Assembly: GCF_021165955.1 (NCBI RefSeq)
Contig: NZ_CP088952.1
Coordinates: forward strand, 3,100,001 to 3,164,000
Source of the DNA: Massilia endophytica
GTDB taxonomy: Bacteria; Pseudomonadota; Gammaproteobacteria; Burkholderiales; Burkholderiaceae_D
DNA length: 64,000 nt
Reading direction: 5' to 3'
The position numbers and the translations under genes were made by a program. The notes beneath the pieces were generated by a model. The model was given only the letters and a program-made list of their open reading frames with translations, was not told the DNA's origin and made no database searches. The stretch's first letter is position 1. Each line of letters begins with the position of its first letter. Positions 57,276-64,000 of the stretch are shown here, one piece after another.

Positions 57276-59162
57276 TTACTTCCAGTCTCCCCGCAGGTCG
57301 AGCACGGCCTGCTGCAGCCGTTCCGGCGTTGCCACGGTCGGCGCCACCGGCTGTCCCACGGCGAGGGCCAGGCGCGAGCGCAGCCCCTTGCGGAAGGCGC
57401 GCTCGAAGACGTTATCCTTGCTGCGGCTGAGCAGGTGGCCCCACAGGCCGCGCAGCGCCATCGGAATCACCGGCACCTGCGAACGTTCGATGATCTTCGC
57501 AATGCCTCCCTTGAACTCATTGATCTCGCCCGTTGCAGTCAGGCGTCCTTCCGGGAAGATGCACACCAGCTCCCCGTCGTGCAGCGCGTGCGCGATATCC
57601 ACATAGGCCTTCTCCAGCAGCCACGGGTCTTCCTTGGCGGGCGCAATCGGAATCGCCTTGGCAGTACGGAAGATCCAGCCCAGTAGCGGCGTATTGAAGA
57701 TGCGGTGGTCCATCACGAAGCGGATCGGACGCGGGCTCGCCGCGCCGATCACAATGGCATCCACATAGCTCACATGGTTGCAGACCAGGACTGCCGCGCC
57801 CTCCTCCGGAATGCGGTCCGCGCTCTGCACTTTCACGCGGTGCAGGGTGTGAATGAGCAGCCAGGCGAGGAAGCGCATGAGGAACTCCGGCACCAGCGAG
57901 AAGATGTACACGGCCACCACCGCGTTCATGATCGCCGTCGCCAGGAAGAGCTGGGGAATGGTGAAGCCATGGCCGAGCAGCAGCATGGCCACGCCCGCGG
58001 CGGCCACCATGAACAGCGCATTCAGGATATTCATGCCCGCGATGGTGCGCGAGAGATGCTTGGGATCGCAGCGCAGCTGGATCAGCGCGAACAGCGGCAC
58101 AATATAGAAGCCGCCGAACACGCCGATCATCACCACATCGAATGCCACGCGCCAGCCGCCGGGCTGCGCCAGCATGCCCAGCGCATCCACCGAGGAGGCG
58201 GCGGTGTAGCCAAGGCTGGCGAAGTACAGGTCGACGCCGAACAGGGAAAGGCCGATGGAGCCGAAGGGCACGAGGCCGATCTCCACCTTATGCCCGGACA
58301 GGCGCTCGCACAGCAGGGATCCCGCGCCGATGCCGAGCGAGAAAGCCGTCAGCAGCATCACGAACACGCTATGGTCGCCATGCAGGTAGTTCATGGCATA
58401 GACGGGGAACTGCGCCAGCACCAGGGCGCCGTAGAACCAGAACCAGGAGTTCCCCAGCATGGAAAGGAAAACCGTCCGGTTCTGCTTTGCATAGGAGATG
58501 TTGCGCCAGCTTTCCGTGAGCGGATTCCAGTTGATCTTCAGTTCGGCGGCCGGTGCGGGGGTGACGGGAATGCGGTAGGCTGCCATGAGGCCCAGCACGG
58601 CGAACAGCAAGGTTCCCGCCGCCACCATGTGGATGCCGTAGGGCTGCTGCATCACGATCACATCGCCCGCGATCTGGCCCAGCAGGATGCCGACAAAAGT
58701 CCCCATCTCCACCATGCCGTTACCGCCGGTGAGTTCTTCGGGCTTGAGCTGCTGCGGCATATAGGCGTATTTGACGGGGCCGAACAGCGTGGAGTGCGTG
58801 CCCATGCCCACGATAGCGAGAATCAGCAGCCAGAGCGTATGCGTAAACCAGCCTATGCCCGCCACGGCCATGATGCCGATTTCCAGCCACTTGATGAAGC
58901 GCGTGAGCCCGGACTTCTCGAACTTCTCCGCGATCTGCCCTGCCGTGGCGGAGAACACCACGTAAGGAAGAATGAAGAGACCTGGAATGAGGTTCGTCAC
59001 CATCGAGGGCGAGAGCGTGGTCCACTTCGCCGCGTCGAAGGTGAGGATGACGATCAGCGCCGTCTTGAACAGGTTGTCGTTGAAGGCGCCGAGGAACTGC
59101 GTCCAGAAGAAGGGGGCGAAGCGGCGCTGCGTCAGCAGCGTGAACTGGCTGGATTTGCTCAT
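57276..59162 (-). CDS. LplT-like MFS transporter fused to PlsC acyltransferase
   Basis: A 628-residue inner-membrane fusion. Residues about 1-410 form a 12-helix MFS of the lysophospholipid-transporter type (FFWTQFLGAFNDNLFKTALI at the start). Residues about 430-610 are a PlsC/LPLAT domain with NHVSYVDA (HX4D) and FPEGRLTATGE. It resembles LplT-Aas but lacks the AMP-binding synthetase, so it probably flips and re-acylates lysophospholipids using acyl-ACP or acyl-CoA. ATG 59162 is chosen over 59261. Confidence 0.88.
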   Translation of the reverse strand: MSKSSQFTLLTQRRFAPFFWTQFLGAFNDNLFKTALIVILTFDAAKWTTLSPSMVTNLIPGLFILPYVVFSATAGQIAEKFEKSGLTRFIKWLEIGIMAVAGIGWFTHTLWLLILAIVGMGTHSTLFGPVKYAYMPQQLKPEELTGGNGMVEMGTFVGILLGQIAGDVIVMQQPYGIHMVAAGTLLFAVLGLMAAYRIPVTPAPAAELKINWNPLTESWRNISYAKQNRTVFLSMLGNSWFWFYGALVLAQFPVYAMNYLHGDHSVFVMLLTAFSLGIGAGSLLCERLSGHKVEIGLVPFGSIGLSLFGVDLYFASLGYTAASSVDALGMLAQPGGWRVAFDVVMIGVFGGFYIVPLFALIQLRCDPKHLSRTIAGMNILNALFMVAAAGVAMLLLGHGFTIPQLFLATAIMNAVVAVYIFSLVPEFLMRFLAWLLIHTLHRVKVQSADRIPEEGAAVLVCNHVSYVDAIVIGAASPRPIRFVMDHRIFNTPLLGWIFRTAKAIPIAPAKEDPWLLEKAYVDIAHALHDGELVCIFPEGRLTATGEINEFKGGIAKIIERSQVPVIPMALRGLWGHLLSRSKDNVFERAFRKGLRSRLALAVGQPVAPTVATPERLQQAVLDLRGDWK

Positions 59163-59264
59163 GTCGCTGAGGTTGATTATTAAGAATCGACAACATACAT
59201 CACAATGGCACGGCGGACAACATGGCAAGTCAACGCCCCAGCCAGGCTTGAGCGCTCTCAAGCC

Positions 59265-59313
59265 GAGCCCGTGTCACCTTCTGGTGCCAGGCACCAGAAG
59301 GTGACACGGGCTC
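59265..59313. repeat. 49-bp perfect palindrome
   Basis: Arms of 24 bp (59265-59288 and 59290-59313) around a single A; each arm contains GTGTCACCTTCTGGTGCC. No T-run follows. It lies in the divergent intergenic region between the LplT-PlsC and glrK genes and looks like a dispersed REP-type element. Confidence 0.85.
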
Positions 59314-59392
59314 AGGCGTTGGGCTGCTGAGCCAAGCGGACGCGCCGCTGCTGGGTTTTCTCCTATGATGCTAGGTCAACCGCCCTCGCATC

Positions 59393-60811
59393 ATGATCAC
59401 AAAGCTTTCGTTCCGCCAACTTCTGCTGGGCGTCTTCCTGCTGATTGCCCTGCTGCTCAGCGCGAGCTCGATCCACGCGCTGGTGACGCTCGACCAGTTG
59501 GCGGCGCTGAGCCGGGCCACCGGGCGCGACGCGCTTCTCCTTACCGCGAATGCCCAGCGCCTGGCGGAGCGCAGCGTGGCCATGGAGCGCAGCGCGCGCC
59601 AGTTCCTGGTGCTGAACGATCCCGTCTTCCGCGAGCGCTACGCGGAGGCCTGGCGCGATGCCCAGGCGTCCCTCGAAGCGATTGCCGGCGGGCTGCCGAA
59701 CGCGCAGCGCGGCGCTTTCGAGGACTGGCGCCGCCAGGGCGAGAACGCCTGGAAGGCGCTGGACATGCCGCGTTCGCGGCGCAACGCGCGCCAGCAGCTT
59801 CTGAATGCTGCCCTCCTCCGCCTCCCGGCCATCAACGAGGAACTGGCGGACGAGGTGAAGATGGAGGTCGACCGCCGCAACAACGAGGTGCTGCGCGAGC
59901 TGGAAGCGCGGCGGCATACGATGACAGGCCTCGCCGCGGGCTCCATCGGCCTCGCGGCCATCCTGGCTTTCGGCTTCGGCGTATGGCTGGCGCGCCCGCT
60001 CAAGCAGATCGAAACGGCCGTGGGCCGCCTGGGCGGCAACCGCTACGACCTGCCCATCGTGGTGGAAGGCCCGCACGACCTGCGCCGCCTCGGCCAGCAT
60101 CTGGACTGGCTGCGCCAGCGCCTCGCCGCACTGGAGGCGGACAAGTCGCGCTTCGTGCGCCATATCTCGCATGAACTCAAGACGCCGCTCGCCGCGCTGG
60201 TGGAAGGCGTGGCCTTGCTGGAGGACGAAGTCGCCGGTCCGCTCGCGCCCAACCAGCGCGAGATCGCCGCCATCCTGCACCAGAACACCGCGTCACTGCA
60301 AAACCAGATCGAGGACCTGCTGCGCTACAACGCCGCCAGCTTCGAGGCCCAGCGCCTTCTGCGCGAGCCTGCCGACATGAAGGCCCTGATAGAGAAAGTG
60401 ATCGAAACCCAGCGCCTGCAATGGCAGGCGCGCGGCCTCACCGTGACGGTGGAAGGCGATGCGCCTCCCGTCAACGTGGATGCGGACAAGCTCTCCGCCG
60501 CCGTGAGCAATCTGCTGTCGAACGCGGTGCGCTTCAGCCCCGAAGGGGGCGCGGTGCGCTTCCATCTCTCGGCCTACCGCAAGCTGCTTACCCTCGATTG
60601 CATCGACAACGGGCCCGGTGTCGCGGATGCCGACGCCGACCATATTTTCGAGCCCTTCTACCAGGGCCAACGCCAGCCGCCGGGCGCCAGACGCGGCAAC
60701 GGGATCGGCCTTTCCATCGTGCGCGAATACATCAACGCGCACGGCGGCAGGCTGCGCCTTCTTCCCTCGCCGCAGGGTGCTCACTTCAGGATCGAACTGC
60801 CTTATGAATAA
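59393..60811 (+). CDS. glrK: Sensor histidine kinase GlrK (QseE-like)
   Basis: A 472-residue inner-membrane histidine kinase. TM1 is about 9-27, a periplasmic helical sensor about 28-178, TM2 about 180-199, then HAMP, HisKA with His260 (RHISHELKTPL) and a HATPase with NLLSNAVRF, DNGPGVAD and GNGIGLSIV. The overlapping lipoprotein gene and the sigma-54 regulator downstream identify it as the GlrK/QseE type of envelope-stress sensor. It phosphorylates GlrR. Confidence 0.9.
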   Translation: MITKLSFRQLLLGVFLLIALLLSASSIHALVTLDQLAALSRATGRDALLLTANAQRLAERSVAMERSARQFLVLNDPVFRERYAEAWRDAQASLEAIAGGLPNAQRGAFEDWRRQGENAWKALDMPRSRRNARQQLLNAALLRLPAINEELADEVKMEVDRRNNEVLRELEARRHTMTGLAAGSIGLAAILAFGFGVWLARPLKQIETAVGRLGGNRYDLPIVVEGPHDLRRLGQHLDWLRQRLAALEADKSRFVRHISHELKTPLAALVEGVALLEDEVAGPLAPNQREIAAILHQNTASLQNQIEDLLRYNAASFEAQRLLREPADMKALIEKVIETQRLQWQARGLTVTVEGDAPPVNVDADKLSAAVSNLLSNAVRFSPEGGAVRFHLSAYRKLLTLDCIDNGPGVADADADHIFEPFYQGQRQPPGARRGNGIGLSIVREYINAHGGRLRLLPSPQGAHFRIELPYE

Positions 60812-61370
60812 GAATATCCCCTCGCTCTGCCTGCTGGCGATGCTGGCCGGGTGCGCCGCGCAGCCGCCACGCCCTCCCGCGCACGTGCTGCCCTCTCCCC
60901 CTCCGGTGAAGCCGGTGCCGCTATCGGTGGCGCCGGTGCCGCCGCCGGACGAGGTCTCGCCGCTGCTGGCCTATCACCAGTCGCTGCGCCGCATGACGCA
61001 GGGAGAACTGCTCAAGGAATTGAGCGGCCTCACTCTCCAGCAGCGCACGCCCAAGCTCATGCTCCAGTCGGGAATGATCCTGATGCTCACGCATGGCAAT
61101 GGCGACCTGGCGCGGGCCCAGGCCCTGTTCGATACCGTGGCCACAGCGGGCGAGCCAGAAGCGCAGGGACTGAAGTCCTTCGCGCAGCTGCTCTCCACGC
61201 ATTGCGCCGAGGCGCGCAGGCTGGCCGACCATGCGGAGAAGCTTCAGGCGCAGCTGAAGGAGAACCAGCGCAAGACGGACCAGCTGAACGAAACGCTGGA
61301 GGCGCTGAAGGCCATCGAGCGCGGCCTCCCTGTCCGGCCGCAAACCGGCAGCACACCGGGAGGCAAATGA
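60804..61370 (+). CDS. GlrX/QseG-like lipoprotein
   Basis: A 188-residue outer-membrane-type lipoprotein. LAMLAGC gives lipidated Cys17; a Pro-rich linker (PPRPPAHVLPSPPPVKPVPL) and a helical C-terminal part with a coiled coil (KLQAQLKENQRKTDQLNETL) follow. In enterobacteria the equivalent QseG (GlrX/YfhG) modulates the kinase. The start overlaps the glrK stop by eight bases. Confidence 0.8.
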   Translation: MNKNIPSLCLLAMLAGCAAQPPRPPAHVLPSPPPVKPVPLSVAPVPPPDEVSPLLAYHQSLRRMTQGELLKELSGLTLQQRTPKLMLQSGMILMLTHGNGDLARAQALFDTVATAGEPEAQGLKSFAQLLSTHCAEARRLADHAEKLQAQLKENQRKTDQLNETLEALKAIERGLPVRPQTGSTPGGK

Positions 61371-62749
61371 TGGCGAACGGCGCCCATCTCCTCCTGGTCG
61401 ACGACGATGCCGACCTGCTGCGCCTGCTCTCCATGCGGCTCACCGCCAACGGCTACCGCGTGACGGCCGTGGACAGCGCGGAGGCGGCCCTCGCCCGCAT
61501 GTCCATCGAACTGCCTGCCATGGTCATCAGCGATATCCGCCTGCCCGAACGCGACGGCATGGCCCTGTTCCAGCAGATCCGCAGCGAATACCCTGCCCTG
61601 CCCGTGATCCTGCTGACCGCGCACGGCACCATTCCCGATGCGGTGGAGGCCACGACGCTTGGCGCCTACGCCTACCTCACCAAGCCTTTCGATGCGAAGG
61701 TGCTGCTGGAACGCATCGAGCAGGCCCTCAGCATGACGGCGCCCAGCGCATCGCACACCTCGCGGGACGACGAATGGCGCGCGGAGATCATCAGCCGCAG
61801 CCAGTCCATGGCGGAGCTGCTGGCGGAGGCCCGCCTCGTCGCGGCATCGGATGCGAGCGTGCTGATACGCGGAGAGAGCGGCACGGGCAAGGAGCTGCTG
61901 GCCCGCGCCATCCACCGCGCCAGCCGCCGCGCCAAGGCGCCCTTCATCGCCGTCAACTGCGGGGCGATACCGGAACAGCTGCTGGAGTCGGAACTGTTCG
62001 GCCATGTGAAAGGCGCCTTCACGGGCGCCGTGGCGAGCCGCGAAGGCCTGGTGCAGGCGGCGGATGGGGGCACGCTCTTCCTCGACGAAATCGGCGACAT
62101 GCCCTTGCTGCTGCAGGTGAAGCTGCTGCGTGTACTGCAGGAGCGCGTGGTGCGCCAGCTGGGATCGGACAACGGCCGCCCGGTCGACGTGCGCGTGCTC
62201 TCCGCCACCCACCGCGACCTGGACGCGGCCATGCTGGAAGGCCAGTTCCGCGAAGACCTTTACTACCGCCTGAACGTCATCACGCTCACCTTGCCGCCCC
62301 TGTCGCAGCGGCGCGAGGATATCGGCCTGCTGGCCACGCAGTTCCTGCAATCCCTGGCGGCGAAATACCAGAAGACCGTGAACGGTTTCGCGCCGGACGC
62401 GCTGGAAGCGCTGACGCGCGCCTCGTGGCCGGGCAACGTGCGCCAGCTCTACAACGTTGTGGAACATGTATGCGCGCTGGCCACGGCGCCCCTGGTGCCG
62501 CTCTCGCTGGTCCAGCGCGCCTTGCGGGTGCCCTCGCTGGAAGTGCTCAGCTATACGGAAGCGAAGCAGCGCTTCGAGCGCAACTATCTCGTGCAGCTGC
62601 TCAAGCTGACGGATGGCAATGTCGCCGACGCGGCCCGGCTCGCCGAGCGTAACCGCACGGAGTTCTACCGCCTGCTCCAGAAATACGACCTCAACGCCAG
62701 CCAGTTCAGGGGGGACGGTCCACCTGTCGCCGAGGAGCGACAAGAATAG
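61367..62749 (+). CDS. glrR: Sigma-54-dependent response regulator GlrR (QseF-like)
   Basis: A 460-residue NtrC-type activator. The receiver domain has Asp56 (SDIRLPERDG) as the phosphorylation site, an AAA+ domain with Walker A GESGTGKE, sigma-54 contact motif GAFTGA, and Walker B GGTLFLDEIGD, and a C-terminal HTH (NVADAARLAERNRTEFYRLL). It recognises TGTC-N10-GACA in enterobacteria. The same motif appears twice downstream, including once inside its own last codons. Overlaps the glrX stop by four bases. Confidence 0.93.
   Translation: MMANGAHLLLVDDDADLLRLLSMRLTANGYRVTAVDSAEAALARMSIELPAMVISDIRLPERDGMALFQQIRSEYPALPVILLTAHGTIPDAVEATTLGAYAYLTKPFDAKVLLERIEQALSMTAPSASHTSRDDEWRAEIISRSQSMAELLAEARLVAASDASVLIRGESGTGKELLARAIHRASRRAKAPFIAVNCGAIPEQLLESELFGHVKGAFTGAVASREGLVQAADGGTLFLDEIGDMPLLLQVKLLRVLQERVVRQLGSDNGRPVDVRVLSATHRDLDAAMLEGQFREDLYYRLNVITLTLPPLSQRREDIGLLATQFLQSLAAKYQKTVNGFAPDALEALTRASWPGNVRQLYNVVEHVCALATAPLVPLSLVQRALRVPSLEVLSYTEAKQRFERNYLVQLLKLTDGNVADAARLAERNRTEFYRLLQKYDLNASQFRGDGPPVAEERQE
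62725..62742. promoter_or_regulatory. GlrR-type site 1 (TGTC-N10-GACA)
   Basis: TGTCGCCGAGGAGCGACA, a match to the GlrR/QseF consensus, within the last codons of glrR and about 176 bases upstream of the predicted sigma-54 start. Confidence 0.7.
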
Positions 62750-62779
62750 TTCCTTAAAAATCAGCCACTTATACGATTG

Positions 62780-62826
62780 CGCCCGCCATCTGTCGCCAGG
62801 TCCCGACAGATGGCGGGCGTTTTTTA
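62780..62826 (+). terminator. Terminator of glrKXR containing GlrR-type site 2
   Basis: A perfect 16-bp stem (62780-62795 with 62804-62819), 8-base loop and TTTTTT. The stem top holds TGTC-N10-GACA (62791-62808), centred about 110 bases upstream of the sigma-54 start. Confidence 0.85.
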
Positions 62827-62850
62827 TTTCTGGTCGGAACGGCAATATTG

Positions 62851-62863
62851 CAAGCCCTTGATT
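62851..62863 (-). promoter_or_regulatory. IHF-like site
   Basis: On the minus strand AATCAAGGGCTTG, a full match to WATCAA-N4-TTR, between the GlrR sites and the promoter. Confidence 0.55.
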
Positions 62864-62882
62864 TTGCTGGCTTTTCGCAAGC

Positions 62883-62897
62883 TGGCACGGCACTTGC
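62883..62897 (+). promoter_or_regulatory. Sigma-54 promoter
   Basis: TGGCACGGCACTTGC: GG and GC separated by 10 bases, an essentially perfect -24/-12 element. Start expected near 62909, 45 bases before the BON-protein ATG. Confidence 0.85.
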
Positions 62898-62953
62898 GAT
62901 ACAGGGGCTAACGTCACACTCGGCGTTACTCAACCATGAATGGAGATAAGACC

Positions 62954-63274
62954 ATGACGCATACCAAACTGATCGCCTCCCTGCTGGCCGCTGCCACCAT
63001 GGGTGCCGCTTCGCTGACCGTCATTGCTGCCGAGCCGCAACAAGATGCCGCGATGGCGGGCGCCGCTGCGGCGACCGGGGATACCGCGCTGACTTCCAAG
63101 GTGAAGGCTGCGCTGGCAGACCAGAAACAAATCGGTGTCACGACCAACCAGGGCGTGGTGGTGCTGACGGGCACCGTTGCCAGCACCGATGAAGGCACGA
63201 AGGCGATCCAGGCGGCATCCGCCGTGGCCGGTGTGAAGGAAGTGAAGAGCGAACTGACCGTCGCTAGCAAGTGA
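62954..63274 (+). CDS. Periplasmic BON-domain protein
   Basis: A 106-residue exported protein. Signal about 1-24 (ASLTVIAA/AEP) and one BON domain about 42-106 (LTSKVKAALADQKQIGVTTN, GVVVLTGTVASTDEGTKAIQ, VAGVKEVKSELTV). BON proteins contact membranes or the envelope and often respond to envelope or osmotic stress. ATG 62954 follows GGAG; an upstream ATG (62936) lacks one. It is expected to be sigma-54- and GlrR-dependent. Confidence 0.88.
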   Translation: MTHTKLIASLLAAATMGAASLTVIAAEPQQDAAMAGAAAATGDTALTSKVKAALADQKQIGVTTNQGVVVLTGTVASTDEGTKAIQAASAVAGVKEVKSELTVASK

Positions 63275-63336
63275 GCAAGTCCCAGTAGTACCCGCAGTAC
63301 CAGCATCTGAGAGTAGTAGAAGTACCTCCCCTTAGA

Positions 63337-63369
63337 ACGGGTGACGCGCAAGCGTCACCCGTCTTTTTT
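63337..63369 (+). terminator. Terminator after BON gene
   Basis: ACGGGTGACGC-GCAA-GCGTCACCCGT (GNRA loop) followed by a T-run. It ends the BON transcript and abuts the convergent homoserine dehydrogenase stop. Confidence 0.9.
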
Positions 63370-64000
63370 TACGCGAGGTTTTCGAGGCGGATCTTGGTCA
63401 CGCTGCCCAGCACCGTGGGCAGGCCTTCCATGCGGGCGATGGCCGCCTGCACGTTCTTTTCCTGCGACTGGTGCGTGAGCATGATGATGTCGGCGTGGGT
63501 TTCGCCTTCCGCCGGCTCCTTCTGCAGCATGGCGTCGATGGAGATCGAGCCGTCCGCCAGGATGCGGGTGAGGTCGGCCAGCACGCCAGGCTGGTCGGCC
63601 ACGCGCATGCGCAGGTAGTAGGATGTGGTCACTTCGGCCATCGGCAGGATGGCGATGTCCGCCAGCTCGTTCGGCTGGAAGGCCAGGTGCGGCACGCGGT
63701 GCTCGGGGTCGGCTGTGGCCAGGCGGGTGATATCCACCAGGTCCGCGATCACGGCGGAAGCGGTAGGCTCGGCGCCCGCGCCCTTGCCGTAGTAGAGCGT
63801 GGCGCCGATGGCGTCGCCCTGCACCAGCACGGCGTTCATGGCCCCTTCCACATTCGCGATCAGGCGCTTGGATGGAATCAGCGTGGGGTGCACGCGCAGC
63901 TCGATGCCTTCCGTGCCGTTCACGCGTGCGCGCTTGGCAATGCCCAGCAGCTTGATGCGGTAGCCCAGCTGCTCGGCATAGCGGATATCCACGGCTTCGA
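63369..64000 (-). CDS. hom: Homoserine dehydrogenase, C-terminal part (partial)
   Basis: The last about 210 residues of homoserine dehydrogenase, which reduces aspartate semialdehyde to homoserine on the threonine/methionine branch. The catalytic-domain end (VDIRYAEQLGYRIKLLGIAK, HPTLIPSKRLIANVEGAMNA, YYGKGAGAEPTASAVIADLV) is followed by an ACT domain (YYLRMRVADQPGVLADLTRI) for threonine feedback. The frame continues beyond base 64,000, so the N-terminus is missing. Confidence 0.97.
   Translation of the reverse strand, partial: EAVDIRYAEQLGYRIKLLGIAKRARVNGTEGIELRVHPTLIPSKRLIANVEGAMNAVLVQGDAIGATLYYGKGAGAEPTASAVIADLVDITRLATADPEHRVPHLAFQPNELADIAILPMAEVTTSYYLRMRVADQPGVLADLTRILADGSISIDAMLQKEPAEGETHADIIMLTHQSQEKNVQAAIARMEGLPTVLGSVTKIRLENLA

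Overview
The window looks like a chromosome segment of a GC-rich betaproteobacterium, probably Oxalobacteraceae (Massilia/Duganella/Janthinobacterium type). This is inferred from the mdh, citrate-lyase-like, acnA order, a DUF2863 gene, the DUF6152/DUF6644 pair and the general protein character. No species can be named from the sequence alone.

Bases 1-13.8 kb are host chromosome: the end of mdh, a CitE-like lyase, an MliC-like exported protein and acnA (TCA-cycle block), DUF2863, then a leftward group (membrane protein, CYTH phosphohydrolase, M14 carboxypeptidase, catalase with an OxyR-like site, outer-membrane protein) and several small genes.

Bases 13,869-52,141 are a nearly 38 kb prophage of podovirus type, inserted in the 3' half of a tRNA-Pro(GGG) gene. 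It is bounded by a 54-bp perfect direct repeat. The complete tRNA is at the right end and a 3' remnant at the left. The leftward arm holds integrase, DUF4224 (excisionase-like), many small accessory genes, a YqaJ exonuclease and RecT. The immunity region has a short CI-like repressor, a Cro/YdaS-like protein and CII. Two nearly identical operators sit inside matched left and right promoters. Rightward follow replication genes (O-like protein with internal iterons, DnaB, NinG), a Q-like regulator, terminase, portal, scaffold, coat, tail-tube, GNAT, internal virion proteins, tail fibre and lysis genes. A gene under a perfect LexA box closes the right end. Accessory cargo includes an SRAP (YedK-like) gene, a DUF3800 gene, and a two-gene reverse-strand lipoprotein/membrane-peptide cassette inside the late operon.

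Bases 52.2-64 kb are host again: a sirtuin, an FAH-family hydrolase, a GNAT, an IS3-family (IS150-like) element that split a bidirectional terminator, a secreted lipoprotein, an LplT-PlsC fusion, then the GlrK/GlrX/GlrR envelope-stress system. GlrR is followed by two TGTC-N10-GACA sites, an IHF-like site and a perfect sigma-54 promoter driving a periplasmic BON-domain protein. The window ends inside homoserine dehydrogenase.

The best candidates for new biology are the self-contained GlrR to sigma-54 to BON circuit, the LexA-controlled right-end prophage gene paired with a repressor that lacks a self-cleavage domain, and the reverse-strand cassette in the late operon. No CRISPR array, reverse transcriptase or rRNA was seen.
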